DNA of 64,000 nucleotides from Actinokineospora baliensis (GCF_016907695.1 NZ_JAFBCK010000001.1:4002501-4066500); one strand, 5' to 3'. Positions 33,957 through 42,998 are shown, numbered from the stretch's first letter. The notes: generated by a model from the letters alone, not told the origin. Translations and numbers: made by a program.

Positions 33957-35032
33957 CGGGGACCGGCCAGCGCCTGACCGCGCAACGCGAGTTCCAGCGC
34001 CAGCCGCCGGGGCGGGTCGACCAGGTCGGCGCCCAGCAGCCCGGTCAGCTGCCGCACCCGGTAGCGCACGGTCTGCGGGTGCACGTCCAGGTGGGCCGCG
34101 ATCTCGTTGACACCCTGGGTTCGCAGCCACACCCGCAGCGTCGCGATGAGCCGGTCCCGCTGCTTCGGCGGGAGTGACGCCAGCGGCTCCAGGGCCCGGT
34201 CGGTCAGCCTGGCAAGGAGGAACTCGTCCGAGGTCAGCAGCAGCGCGGCCAGGTGGTCGGCACAACGCAGCACACCAGTACCGGGCAGGACACCCCTGGC
34301 GACCAGCTCCACCGCGCGCCGCGCGATCAGCAGCGACTCGCGGGCTCGCGCGGGCGGCACCGGCGGCCCGACGACAACCAGCCCCGCCAGGTCCGGCGGT
34401 ACGCGGTCTGCGGGCACCAGCAGGCACGGGTTGTCCGGGTCGACGAGCCCAACTGTGTCGACGTCTTGTGCGTGCTCCAGCAGCACGACGCTGACCTCCT
34501 CGGGCACCGGCCACTCGGCGGCGGCCGCCAGGTCGACGAGCTCGGCCGGGGTCGCCTCGCCCGCCAGCAGGAGGTGCAACAACCGGCGCCTGCGCTCGCG
34601 GAGCACGTCGTCGGCCTGATCGCGGGCCGCGGCGTACCCGGCCCGCGCGGTCGCGCACAGGTCATCGACGTGCGCGAACACCAGATCGGCTAGGTCGAGC
34701 AGCACCTCGGTGGACACCCCGCCGTCGCGGCCGAGTTCGCTGAGCCGCCGCCACAGGACGCGCGCACCGACCCGCACCGCGGTCTGCAGCGCGTCCAGGG
34801 ATCGCCCCTTCGCGTACTCGACCCGGCCCGCGTACCGCAACGCCGCAGTCGGGTCACCGCCCGGTCGGAGCGCCGCCGTGACCGCCGCGACCAGCACCCG
34901 GCTGCCCGCGTACTCCGGCACCGCCGCCTTGATCTCCGCGACGACCTCGGCGACCAGGTCGGTCCGCCGCAACCGGGCGACCAGCTCCACCGGCACCGCC
35001 GCCCACAGGCCCGTCTGCCGCTGCCCGGTCAT
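33953..35032 (-). CDS. PucR/CdaR-type helix-turn-helix regulator, paralogue 1
   Basis: 359 residues. N-terminal RsbRD-like helical region (LVARLRRTDLVAEVVAEIKAAVPEY..., RVEYAKGRSLDALQTAVRVGARVLWRRL), a degenerate central domain, and a C-terminal PucR HTH (LRVWLRTQGVNEIAAHLDVHPQTVRYRVRQLTGLLG). The same three-part plan recurs in the genes at 47902 and 51167, and all three have the same promoter layout. It is divergent from the mce locus (238 nt between starts), making the mce operon a candidate target. Effector unknown. Confidence 0.88.
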   Translation of the reverse strand: MTGQRQTGLWAAVPVELVARLRRTDLVAEVVAEIKAAVPEYAGSRVLVAAVTAALRPGGDPTAALRYAGRVEYAKGRSLDALQTAVRVGARVLWRRLSELGRDGGVSTEVLLDLADLVFAHVDDLCATARAGYAAARDQADDVLRERRRRLLHLLLAGEATPAELVDLAAAAEWPVPEEVSVVLLEHAQDVDTVGLVDPDNPCLLVPADRVPPDLAGLVVVGPPVPPARARESLLIARRAVELVARGVLPGTGVLRCADHLAALLLTSDEFLLARLTDRALEPLASLPPKQRDRLIATLRVWLRTQGVNEIAAHLDVHPQTVRYRVRQLTGLLGADLVDPPRRLALELALRGQALAGPR

Positions 35033-35072
35033 GGCCGCTCCCTCCCGAAGCCCGGCGGGTGTTGCTCGGCCG

Positions 35073-35102
35073 ACGATAAATATCCGGTGTCGCGGGTGTC
35101 AA
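35073..35102 (-). promoter_or_regulatory. Promoter of PucR paralogue 1
   Basis: TTGACA (35102-35097 on the minus strand), 18-nt spacer, TATCGT (35078-35073), 41 nt before the start codon. It matches the layout found before both other PucR paralogues (TTGACACC ... TAnnGTCG). Confidence 0.65.
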
Positions 35103-35177
35103 CGATCTCCCGGGGACAAACCCGAATGCCGTTCTTGCGCGCCGCGTGACAATTCTGCGGGGCGGCGCGACATGTCG

Positions 35178-35206
35178 TTGTCGCCGAAGTGACCCGCTGG
35201 TAACGT
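35178..35206 (+). promoter_or_regulatory. Possible promoter of the mce locus
   Basis: TTGTCG, 17 nt, TAACGT, about 65 nt before the first gene of the locus. Plausible but only moderately close to consensus. Confidence 0.35.
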
Positions 35207-35270
35207 CGCCATTGCTGACGCGAAAAGCGTTGCGGTGCAACAGTTTCGGCATTCTGGTGAATGGGGCCCG

Positions 35271-36389
35271 ATGGGTTTCTCCTGTCCTTCCCGAGTGACG
35301 CTCGGGGTCGCGGCCGCCCTGCTGGCCGCCGGTGCGGGCGTCGTGGCGGTGGACGCGCAAGAGCGCGCCGCGGCGCCCGGCACCTTCGGGTGCGCGCTGC
35401 CGGGCGGGGAGTACGTCGACGTCCCGGTGGAGTTCGGTCTCACGGTGCCCGAGGCGGCCCCGGTCGGCACCCCGGTCACCGTGACCCCCTCCGCGCGCCT
35501 CGTCCTGCCCGCGACTCTCCGCTCCTATGGGTCCACAGTGGAGGGATTGGTCGCCGCTGAGATCGTTGTGCGGCAGGAGAAAACGTCGGAGGAGCTTGAC
35601 ATCGCGGCTGCTGAGTTGCCCGCTGCGGGTGACTTGACTGTCACGGCGGCCAGTGAGGGCGTCGAAGTGACGCCGGAGCAGGGCAAGGCACAGGTTCGGC
35701 TCACCGGTCTGACGGCCTCGCTGCGCGTCGGTCAGACCACGATCTCGTGCACCGCCAACGCGGTGGAGGGCGCTCTGGGGTCGGTCGACATCACTCCAGC
35801 CGCCGTGGCCGACTTGCCGCCCGGGTTGCCGTACAACTTCGACCTGACCGTCACCACCCGCCTGGCCAAGCTCAAGTCGGATGTGGTCATCGGCCCGGGG
35901 ACGTTCAGTTCGGTCATCGGCTTCCTCCCTGGCCCGGACGGCCGCTTGCCGCTCACCGGCGACCTGTCGCTGCCGCCCGCGAAGGCGTACCTGGTGGTGT
36001 TCCGGTTCATGCCGGTCACCAACACCATCACGCTCACCCCGGTCGGCCAGGCCACCGGCAGCGCGGTGCTCACCATCGACGGCACCCCGAACGCCAACGC
36101 CGACATCGACGTCGTCCTGCGCGTGGACCTGCGGGTGTCGGAGGTCTTCCAGGACGGCGTGCCGCTGGCCGTCGGCGACGCCTGCCACACCGCGACCCCG
36201 ATCGACATCCGGCTCAGGGGCAAGGTGCTGGTGGTGCCCGGCTCGGTCAGCACGCTCACCAGCGTGATCACCATCCCGCCGTTCACCGGCTGCGGCACCA
36301 CCGAGGACCTCGACCCGCTGATCACCGGTCTGGTCTCCGGCCCGGGCAACCCGCTCACCAACCGGCTCGTCACCCGGCCGCCGGTCTAG
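35271..36389 (+). CDS. Secreted protein at the head of the mce locus
   Basis: 372 residues with an N-terminal signal segment (LGVAAALLAAGAGVVAVDA) and a mature part made of beta-rich sequence resembling the DUF6801-type domain of actinobacterial surface proteins: FGCALPGGEYVDVPVEFGLTVPEAAPVGTPVTVTP, three cysteines that may pair, and a long tail. I do not recognise an enzyme. It ends 9 nt before mceG, so it is cotranscribed with the Mce transporter and may help it at the cell surface. The start is uncertain: ATG 35271 gives a good signal peptide; GTG 35235 is in frame upstream. Confidence 0.7.
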   Translation: MGFSCPSRVTLGVAAALLAAGAGVVAVDAQERAAAPGTFGCALPGGEYVDVPVEFGLTVPEAAPVGTPVTVTPSARLVLPATLRSYGSTVEGLVAAEIVVRQEKTSEELDIAAAELPAAGDLTVTAASEGVEVTPEQGKAQVRLTGLTASLRVGQTTISCTANAVEGALGSVDITPAAVADLPPGLPYNFDLTVTTRLAKLKSDVVIGPGTFSSVIGFLPGPDGRLPLTGDLSLPPAKAYLVVFRFMPVTNTITLTPVGQATGSAVLTIDGTPNANADIDVVLRVDLRVSEVFQDGVPLAVGDACHTATPIDIRLRGKVLVVPGSVSTLTSVITIPPFTGCGTTEDLDPLITGLVSGPGNPLTNRLVTRPPV

Positions 36390-36398
36390 GGGGCCGCG

Positions 36399-37412
36399 AT
36401 GGGCGTCGAGGTGGTGGTGGAGGGCCTGGGCAAGTCGTTCGGCACCCAGGCCATCTGGCGGGACGTCACGCTGACCCTGCCCGCCGGGGAGGTCAGCGTC
36501 CTGTTGGGACCGTCAGGCACCGGCAAGTCGGTGTTCCTCAAGTGCTTGATCGGCCTGCTGCGCCCGGAACGCGGCCGGGTGCTGATCAACGGCGTCGACC
36601 TGTGCTCCTGCGCCGAACGCGACACCTACGAGATCCGCAAGCTCTTCGGCGTGCTGTTCCAGGACGGCGCCCTGTTCGGCTCGATGTCGGTCTACGACAA
36701 CATCGCCTTCCCGCTGCGCGAGCACACCCGCAAGAGCGAGAAGGAGGTGCGCGCCATCGTCATGTCCACAATGGACAAGGTCGGCATGCGCGGCGCCGAG
36801 CACAAACTCCCCGCCGAGATCTCCGGCGGCATGCGCAAGCGCGCAGGCCTGGCCCGCGCCCTGGTCCTCGACCCCCACATCATCCTGTGCGACGAGCCAG
36901 ACTCCGGCCTCGACCCGGTCCGCACCGCCCTGCTCAGCCAACTGCTCATCGACCTCAACGCCCAAACCGACGCCACCATCCTGATCGTCACCCACAACAC
37001 CACGGTGGCGCGCACCGTGCCGGACAACCTGGGCATGCTCTTCCGCAAGGAGTTGGTGGTGTTCGGCCCCCGAGAACTCCTCCTCACGACCGACATCCCC
37101 GTGGTGTCCCAATTCCTCAACGGCCACAAAGAAGGCCCCATCGGCATGTCCGAGGAGAACGACACCCCCGACGCAGGCCCAACCACCCACTCAGGCCCTC
37201 ACGAGATCACCCCCCAACTACCCCCCACCCCCGGCCTCCCACCCCGCGCCGCCGTCCGCCGACGCAAGCTCCGCCTCCTGCGCACCCTCGACACCCTCCC
37301 CGCCCACACCCGCACCGCCACCCTCGCCACCATGACCCCCGAAGACCTCGACCACTACGAAACCTGGCGCCGCCGCACCTCCGCCATCCCCTTCGCAGGC
37401 GGCCCCCAATGA
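36399..37412 (+). CDS. mceG: Mce transporter ATPase (MceG/Mkl-like)
   Basis: 337 residues. ABC ATPase with Walker A GPSGTGKS, Q-loop LFQDGALFGSMSVYDNIAFPL, signature ISGGMRKRAGLARAL, Walker B IILCDEPDSGLDP and H-loop VTHN, all typical of MlaF/MceG. A C-terminal extension of about 85 residues follows the ATPase core, rich in Pro and Thr and encoded by C-rich codons. It energises lipid import through the YrbE permeases and MceA-F. In mycobacteria mceG is usually unlinked, so its presence inside the locus is informative. The stop overlaps the start of the next ORF (ATGA). Confidence 0.92.
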   Translation: MGVEVVVEGLGKSFGTQAIWRDVTLTLPAGEVSVLLGPSGTGKSVFLKCLIGLLRPERGRVLINGVDLCSCAERDTYEIRKLFGVLFQDGALFGSMSVYDNIAFPLREHTRKSEKEVRAIVMSTMDKVGMRGAEHKLPAEISGGMRKRAGLARALVLDPHIILCDEPDSGLDPVRTALLSQLLIDLNAQTDATILIVTHNTTVARTVPDNLGMLFRKELVVFGPRELLLTTDIPVVSQFLNGHKEGPIGMSEENDTPDAGPTTHSGPHEITPQLPPTPGLPPRAAVRRRKLRLLRTLDTLPAHTRTATLATMTPEDLDHYETWRRRTSAIPFAGGPQ

Positions 37413-38205
37413 CCTCGCCCCGCCACATCCACGCCGCGCGCGTGCTCTCGCCGACCACTCTTAGCAGAGTCGCCGCTGTCCACCTGCCGCCCCATCGCAG
37501 CCATCCAGTTCGCCGGTGGCCCTCGATGACTCCGCCTCGCTCCCACTGCGCCGAGGCCCACCTGCTGCTGCGCCTCGGCCATTCCACAGACCGGCGGCGC
37601 TCGATGCCCCAGCCCCGCCGCCACCCCATCCACGCCGCACGCATGCCACTGCGGAACACCGTGGTCCCGGGCGCTGTGGTGGTTGGTCTCGCCGTTCCCC
37701 ACCTGGTGCCGCCGCACCTCGGCCATCCCGATCACCGGCGGTTCCCGGTGACTTCGCCTTGCCGCCACCGCACCGCGCGCGTTCTATCGCCGAACGCCGT
37801 GGTCAGCCGCGCCGTTCCCCTACTGCCGTCGCGCCATCGCCCTCCACACCCCTCGACGATCCCACCTTCCGCCCGCCTCCGACGCCGCGCCGGCACACTC
37901 CCACGTCCGCGAGTCCCTGCTCCTAGCCCGAGTCATCGCACCCGGCGGCCCCCTATGACCCCGCCCCGCCAGCACCGCGCCGCGCGCGTGCTCTCGCCGC
38001 CCACCCTGATCGGTCTCGTCGCCGCGCACCTGCCGCCGCACCTCAGCCATCCCCATCACCGGCGGCCCCCGATGACCCCACTCCGCCACATCCACGTCGC
38101 ACGCTTGCCACTTCGGCGCACCCCATCCACCGCCCACCTCCGGCACCACATCCCGCCCGCACACCTCAGCGACAGCGAGCCCCGACACCTCCCCGGCGGC
38201 CCCCG
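37409..38205 (+). repeat. Degenerate 117-nt tandem repeat region in the mce operon
   Basis: Units start at 37409, 37526, 37604, 37748, 37955 and 38072. The best pair (first and fifth units) shares GCCGCGCGCGTGCTCTCGCC, CACCTGCCGCC and CGCAGCCATCC-like words; the unit end CATC(A)CCGGCGG(C)CCC(C)GATGAC recurs. This 0.8 kb insert separates mceG from yrbE while all later genes overlap. Confidence 0.75.
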
Positions 38206-38209
38206 ATGA
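37409..38209 (+). CDS. Repeat-built His/Pro/Arg-rich ORF between mceG and yrbE
   Basis: 266 codons, start ATG 37409 overlapping the mceG stop and stop TGA overlapping the yrbE start, both as ATGA. The frame consists of six imperfect units beginning M/V-T-x-P-R-x-H (residues 1, 40, 66, 114, 183, 222); unit spacings of 117, 78, 144, 207 and 117 nt are all multiples of three. Each unit begins after a GGCGGCCCCC-ATGAC word like the natural gene junctions. The product would be strongly basic with no signal peptide or membrane helix. It may be a real coupled gene or a mere expansion of the intergenic junction; there is no family support. Confidence 0.35.
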   Translation: MTSPRHIHAARVLSPTTLSRVAAVHLPPHRSHPVRRWPSMTPPRSHCAEAHLLLRLGHSTDRRRSMPQPRRHPIHAARMPLRNTVVPGAVVVGLAVPHLVPPHLGHPDHRRFPVTSPCRHRTARVLSPNAVVSRAVPLLPSRHRPPHPSTIPPSARLRRRAGTLPRPRVPAPSPSHRTRRPPMTPPRQHRAARVLSPPTLIGLVAAHLPPHLSHPHHRRPPMTPLRHIHVARLPLRRTPSTAHLRHHIPPAHLSDSEPRHLPGGPR

Positions 38210-38985
38210 GCGCCCCCCTCCGCGCCGCAACCGGGGTGTTGCGGGAACTCGGCGGTCTCTTCGCGCTGGGGCTCGATGTCGTGGTGGGGATGGCGCGGCC
38301 GGTGCGGTGGGGGGAGGTGGTGCGGCAGTTCTGGTTCATCGCCAGTGTGTCGATCTTGCCCGCGGCGTTGGTCGCGATCCCGTTCGGGGCGGTGATCACG
38401 TTGCAGTTGGGGTCGTTGACCGCGCAGATCGGGGCTGAGTCCTTCAACGGGGCGGCCAGCGTGCTCGCTGTGATCCAGCAGGCGAGTCCGATCGTCACCA
38501 CGCTGGTCGTCGCGGGGGCGGGGGGTTCGGCGATCTGCGCGGACCTCGGGTCGCGGACCATCCGCGAGGAGATCGACGCGATGCGGGTGTTGGGGGTGTC
38601 GCCGGTTCAGCGGTTGGTGGTGCCGAGGGTGGTGGCGGCGATGGCGGTGGCCGCCCTGCTCAACGGGATGGTCAGCGTGGTCGGGGTGTGCGGCGGCTAC
38701 TTCTTCACCGTCGTCGTCCAGGACGGGACGCCGGGGGCGTTCCTGTCCAGCTTCTCCGCCCTCGCCCAGTTGCCGGACCTCTGGGTGGCCGAGTTCAAGG
38801 CGTTGCTCTTCGGGTTCCTCGCCGGGCTCGTCGCCGCTTACCGGGGGCTCAACCCGCGCGGCGGCCCGAAGGGCGTCGGCGACGTGGTCAACCAGTCCGT
38901 GGTCATCACCTTCCTGCTGCTGTTCTTCGTGAACTTCGTGATCAGCGTGGTGTACCTGCGAATCGTCCCGGCGAAGGGGGCCTGA
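38206..38985 (+). CDS. Mce permease YrbEA (MlaE family)
   Basis: 259 residues, about six membrane segments. MlaE-family features: IASVSILPAALVAIPFGAVITLQLGSL near the N-terminus, the EQ/coupling region ICADLGSRTIREEIDAMRVLGVSPVQRLVVPRVVA, and the C-terminal hydrophobic VVITFLLLFFVNFVISVVY. It forms the membrane core of the Mce lipid importer together with YrbEB and uses MceG as motor. ATG 38206 overlaps the stop of the repeat ORF; its own stop overlaps the next start (TGATG). Confidence 0.93.
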   Translation: MSAPLRAATGVLRELGGLFALGLDVVVGMARPVRWGEVVRQFWFIASVSILPAALVAIPFGAVITLQLGSLTAQIGAESFNGAASVLAVIQQASPIVTTLVVAGAGGSAICADLGSRTIREEIDAMRVLGVSPVQRLVVPRVVAAMAVAALLNGMVSVVGVCGGYFFTVVVQDGTPGAFLSSFSALAQLPDLWVAEFKALLFGFLAGLVAAYRGLNPRGGPKGVGDVVNQSVVITFLLLFFVNFVISVVYLRIVPAKGA

Positions 38986-39794
38986 TGATCACGCGCACCG
39001 CGGGCGCGCTGGAGCGCCTCGGCGAGCAGTTGCGGTTCTCCCTGCGCGCTCTCGCCTGGATCCCGTTCGCCCTCACCCGCTACTCCCGCGAGGTCGTCCG
39101 CCTGCTGGCCGAGGTCAGTTTCGGCAGCGGTGCCCTCGCGGTGATCGGCGGCACGATCGGGGTCATGGTGGGTCTCAGCGTCTTCACCGGCACCGTCGTC
39201 GGCCTGCAGGGGTTCGCCGCGCTCAACCAGATCGGCACCTCCGCGTTCGCCGGGTTCCTCTCCGCGTACTTCAACACCCGCGAGATCGCCCCGCTGGTCG
39301 CCGGGCTCGCCCTGTCGTCGACCGTCGGGTCCGGGTTCACCGCCCAGCTCGGCGCGATGCGCATCTCCGAGGAGATCGACGCGCTGGAGGTGATGGCGGT
39401 GCGGTCCATGCCGTACCTGGTGACCACCCGGATCGTCGCCGGGTTCGCCGCGATCATCCCGCTCTACGTCGTCGGCCTGCTGACCTCCTACCTCGCCGCC
39501 CGCGTCACCACCGTCGGCGTCTACGGCCAGTCGGCGGGCACCTACGACCACTACTTCTCGCTGTTCCTGCCACCGGAGGACGTCATCTGGTCGTTCGTGA
39601 AGGTGCTCGTGTTCAGCGTCGCGATCATCCTCACCCACTGCTTCTACGGCTACCGCGCTTCCGGGGGCCCGGCGGGTGTCGGGGTCGCCGTCGGCCGGTC
39701 GGTGCGGACCGCGATCGTCGTGGTGTCCATTATGGACTTCTTTCTCAGCCTCGCGATCTGGGGCGCTTCAACGACTGTGCGGGTGGCCGGATGA
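38985..39794 (+). CDS. Mce permease YrbEB (MlaE family)
   Basis: 269 residues, paralogue of the preceding permease: LAVIGGTIGVMVGLSVFTGTVVGLQGFAALNQIG, LSSTVGSGFTAQLGAMRISEEIDALEVMAVRSMPYLVTTRIVA (coupling helix), and terminal VVVSIMDFFLSLAIWGA. Start ATG 38985 shares one base with the upstream stop, and the stop overlaps mceA by ATGA. With YrbEA it is expected to form the heterodimeric permease of the complex. Confidence 0.93.
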   Translation: MITRTAGALERLGEQLRFSLRALAWIPFALTRYSREVVRLLAEVSFGSGALAVIGGTIGVMVGLSVFTGTVVGLQGFAALNQIGTSAFAGFLSAYFNTREIAPLVAGLALSSTVGSGFTAQLGAMRISEEIDALEVMAVRSMPYLVTTRIVAGFAAIIPLYVVGLLTSYLAARVTTVGVYGQSAGTYDHYFSLFLPPEDVIWSFVKVLVFSVAIILTHCFYGYRASGGPAGVGVAVGRSVRTAIVVVSIMDFFLSLAIWGASTTVRVAG

Positions 39795-40990
39795 GCCGCC
39801 TGCGCGACCAGGCGCTCGGACTGGTCTTCCTCCTGCTGCTCGGCGCGCTGGGCTGGCTCGCCGTGGCCGTCTACGCCAAGGAGTTCACCTCCGCCGCCGT
39901 GGTGACGTTGCGCGCCGACCGGGTCGGCAACCAGCTCAGGGTCAACGCCGACGTCAAGGTGCGCGGTGTGATCGTCGGCAGCGTCCGGGCGGTCAGCACC
40001 ACCGGTGACGGCGTGTCCGTCGAGTTGGCCATCGATCCCGACCGGCTCGGCCAGCTCCCCAGCAACTCGACCGCTCGGCTGCTGCCCAAGACCCTGTTCG
40101 GCCAGCGCTACGTCAGCCTGGTCCTGCCCGACGAGCCCGCCCGCCCCCTCGCCGACGGCGATGTCATCCGCCAGGACACCACGACGCGCGCCATCGAGGT
40201 CGAGAAGGCGCTGCGCGACTTGATGCCCGTGCTGCAAGCCGTCGCGCCGCACAAGCTCTCCAGCACGCTCGGTGCCCTCTCGCAGGCGCTGGAGGGCAGG
40301 GGCAAGTCGCTGGGGGAGACCCTGGTCGGCCTCAACTCCTACCTCGACCAGCTCAACCCGAGCCTGCCGAAGATCCAGGCCGACATCACCGCGCTCGCCG
40401 ACACGTTCGCCGTCTACGAGACCGCCGGACCCGACATCGTCGACGCCTTGGCCGGGTTGACCGTCACCACAAAGACTTTCGCTGAGCAGAAGGACAACGT
40501 CGCCGCCCTCTTCGACACCATGACCGACACCGCCGCCGACCTCGAAGGCTTCGTGACGGCCAACCGCGCCACCCTGATCGGCCTGTCCGCCGCCAGCCGC
40601 CCCACCCTGGAACTGCTGGCCCGCTACTCACCCGAGTTCCCCTGCCTCACCCAGGCCGCCGTCGCCCTCAGGCCGCGCGTCGACACCGTGCTCGGCAAGG
40701 GCACCAACGAACCGGGCCTGCACGTCAAGCTCACAGTCAAGCCCGGTCGCGGCGCCTACCAGCCCGGCCGCGACAAACCCGCCTTCACCGCGACCGGCGG
40801 CCCCCGCTGCTACCCGGCGGGCCTCAGCCAGGGCAGCGTGATCCCGGCCGTGGCGAACTCGCCGCAGGAAGGCCGGTTCATCGCCGAGTTGCTTGCCCCG
40901 GTGGAAGGCGTCACCCCGGCTGAGATGGGTGATTGGGGTGGCCTGCTCGTCGGACCACTGCTGCGCGGCGCGGAGGTGGAGCTCTCATGA
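39791..40990 (+). CDS. mceA: Mce family protein A
   Basis: 399 residues. One N-terminal membrane segment (GLVFLLLLGALGWLAVAVYA), then the MCE domain (FTSAAVVTLRADRVGNQLRVNADVKVRGVIVGSVRAV...RLLPKTLFGQRYVSLVLP) and a long helical region. MCE domains of A to F form a hexameric tunnel reaching through the cell envelope for lipid or sterol transport. Overlaps the next gene by ATGA. Confidence 0.93.
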   Translation: MSRLRDQALGLVFLLLLGALGWLAVAVYAKEFTSAAVVTLRADRVGNQLRVNADVKVRGVIVGSVRAVSTTGDGVSVELAIDPDRLGQLPSNSTARLLPKTLFGQRYVSLVLPDEPARPLADGDVIRQDTTTRAIEVEKALRDLMPVLQAVAPHKLSSTLGALSQALEGRGKSLGETLVGLNSYLDQLNPSLPKIQADITALADTFAVYETAGPDIVDALAGLTVTTKTFAEQKDNVAALFDTMTDTAADLEGFVTANRATLIGLSAASRPTLELLARYSPEFPCLTQAAVALRPRVDTVLGKGTNEPGLHVKLTVKPGRGAYQPGRDKPAFTATGGPRCYPAGLSQGSVIPAVANSPQEGRFIAELLAPVEGVTPAEMGDWGGLLVGPLLRGAEVELS

Positions 40991-42009
40991 CCGCGGACCT
41001 GCGCGGGCCGCTGCTCAAAGGCGCCGTCTTCACCGTGGTCACGGTCCTGGCGACCCTCCTGCTCGCCGCGACCATCGCCAACCGGGGCACCGGCGACACC
41101 GCCGTCTACAAGGCCCGCTTCACCGATGTCACCTCGCTCAACGCGGGTGACGACATCCGCATGGCCGGGGTCCGGGTCGGGCAGGTGCGCGACATCTCGG
41201 TGGTGGACCGCCGGTTCAGCGAGGTCGAGTTCGATGTGGACCGCCGCTACGCCCTGGCCCCGTCGATCACCGCCACGGTCCGCTTCCGCAACCTCATCGG
41301 CCAGCGCTACATCGCCCTCGACCAGGGCGCGGACTCCGGGAAGCTGGCCGAAGGCAGCACCATCCCGCTCGAGCGCACCAGACCCGCCGTGGACCTGACC
41401 GCCATGTTCAACGGGTTCAAGCCGCTCCTGCAAGCGCTTTCGCCCGAGGACGTGAACAAGCTGTCGCTTCAGATCGTCCAAGTCCTGCAGGGCGAGAGCG
41501 GCACCGTGGGTGATCTGGTGCGCCACATCGGGTCGCTGACCACCACGCTCGCCGCCAAGGACGACGTGGTCGGTCGAGTGATCGACAACCTCAACACCGT
41601 TCTGTCGCAGGTAGATGCCAAAGATGAGCAGCTGTCCACTTTGGTGCTCACCACGCAGCAGCTGGTCAGCGGGCTGGCCAAGGACGCCGCCCCGATCGGT
41701 GACGCCATCGACGGCATCGCCGCGCTCACCAACGCCACGGCAGGCCTGCTCGACCAGGGCCGCGAGCCCCTGCGCCGCGATGTCGACGCCCTGGGTTCGT
41801 TGTCGAAGTCGTTGGCCGACAACACACCCGAGTTCGAGAAGTTCCTCACCGCACTCCCGGTCAAGTACGAGGCCATCGGGCGGACCGCCTCCTACGGTTC
41901 CTGGCTGAACTTCTACCTCTGCTCGGCTACAACCGACGTCGCCCCCGCCCCCGGCCAGGCCCCCGGCGACATCGGGATCCCGATCACCGACGCGAGGTGC
42001 CGCCCGTGA
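40987..42009 (+). CDS. mceB: Mce family protein B
   Basis: 340 residues. N-terminal helix (GAVFTVVTVLATLLLAATIA), MCE domain with ARFTDVTSLNAGDDIRMAGVRVGQVRDISV and RYIALDQG, then helical segments with LVLTTQQLVSGL. ATG 40987 is chosen because it overlaps the mceA stop (ATGA); the frame extends upstream without need. Part of the hexameric MceA-F assembly. Confidence 0.93.
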   Translation: MTADLRGPLLKGAVFTVVTVLATLLLAATIANRGTGDTAVYKARFTDVTSLNAGDDIRMAGVRVGQVRDISVVDRRFSEVEFDVDRRYALAPSITATVRFRNLIGQRYIALDQGADSGKLAEGSTIPLERTRPAVDLTAMFNGFKPLLQALSPEDVNKLSLQIVQVLQGESGTVGDLVRHIGSLTTTLAAKDDVVGRVIDNLNTVLSQVDAKDEQLSTLVLTTQQLVSGLAKDAAPIGDAIDGIAALTNATAGLLDQGREPLRRDVDALGSLSKSLADNTPEFEKFLTALPVKYEAIGRTASYGSWLNFYLCSATTDVAPAPGQAPGDIGIPITDARCRP

Positions 42010-42998
42010 AGCCGTTCCAGGAGCGCGACCCGGTCCGGATGGGCCTGGTCGGAGCGCTGACCATGGCGTTGGTCGCCCTGCTGGTGTTCGGCTGGGACCA
42101 CCTCCCTGCCCTCGGCGGCACCACCTACACCGCCCAGTTCCGCGAGGCGGCGGGCCTCAAACCCGACGACGAGGTCAGGGTCGCCGGGGTGAAGGTCGGC
42201 GCGGTCACCAAGGTCGAGCTGACCGGCACCCACGTCACGGTCACCTTCCGCGCCAAAGACGTCTGGCTCGGCGACCAGACCGTGGCCGCCATCAAGATCA
42301 AAACCCTGCTCGGGCAGAAGAACCTTGCCCTGGACCCGTTGGGAACCGAGGAACTCGACCCCGACACCCCGATCCCGCTCGAGCGCACGCTCACCGCCTA
42401 CGACGTCAACGACGCGTTCGCTGACCTGGCCAAGACGACCGGTGAGATCGACACCGATCAGCTCGCCGAGAGCTTCCGGACGCTGTCGCGGACCTTCTCC
42501 GCCACCACCCCCGACGACGTCCGCACCGCGCTCGACGGCCTGTCCCGCCTCTCGCGCACCATCGCCGGTCGTGACCAGGAGCTCAAGCGGTTGTTGGCCA
42601 GCACCAAGGGGATCAGCAAGACCCTGGCCGACCGCGGCGACCAGTTCCAGGCGCTCATCAACGACGGTGACACGCTGCTCGCCGAGTTCGCCCGCCGCCG
42701 CGACGCGATCAGCGCGCTGCTCACCGGCACCAGGGACCTGTCCAAGCAGCTGTCCGGCCTGGTCGCCGACAACCAGCAGCAGCTCGCGCCCGCGCTGCGG
42801 CAACTGGAACGCGTCACCGAGGTGTTGCGCCGCAACCAGGACAACCTCGACCGGAGCCTGCGCCTGGCCGGTCCGTTCTACCGGCTCGTCGGCAACGCCG
42901 TGGGCAACGGGCACTGGATCGACAGCTACATCTGCGGCCTCATCCCGGTCGCCGACGGGTCCGCGGGCTGCGTCCCGCCCGCACCGGGGGGACGCTGA
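42006..42998 (+). CDS. mceC: Mce family protein C
   Basis: 330 residues. N-terminal membrane helix (MGLVGALTMALVALLVFGW), MCE domain (YTAQFREAAGLKPDDEVRVAGVKVGAVTKVEL...KTLLGQKNLALDP), a helical stretch and a short Cys-containing tail (YICGLIPVADGSAGCVPP). I choose GTG 42006, which overlaps the mceB stop as GTGA like the other junctions; GTG 41997 is a close alternative. Confidence 0.92.
   Translation: MKPFQERDPVRMGLVGALTMALVALLVFGWDHLPALGGTTYTAQFREAAGLKPDDEVRVAGVKVGAVTKVELTGTHVTVTFRAKDVWLGDQTVAAIKIKTLLGQKNLALDPLGTEELDPDTPIPLERTLTAYDVNDAFADLAKTTGEIDTDQLAESFRTLSRTFSATTPDDVRTALDGLSRLSRTIAGRDQELKRLLASTKGISKTLADRGDQFQALINDGDTLLAEFARRRDAISALLTGTRDLSKQLSGLVADNQQQLAPALRQLERVTEVLRRNQDNLDRSLRLAGPFYRLVGNAVGNGHWIDSYICGLIPVADGSAGCVPPAPGGR

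Noticed and set aside
35747..38209. 820-codon frame running from the mce surface gene to yrbE
   Set aside because: The first part is a shadow of the surface protein gene and mceG in another frame. Only the portion from 37409, which has coupled start and stop, was kept as a tentative gene.
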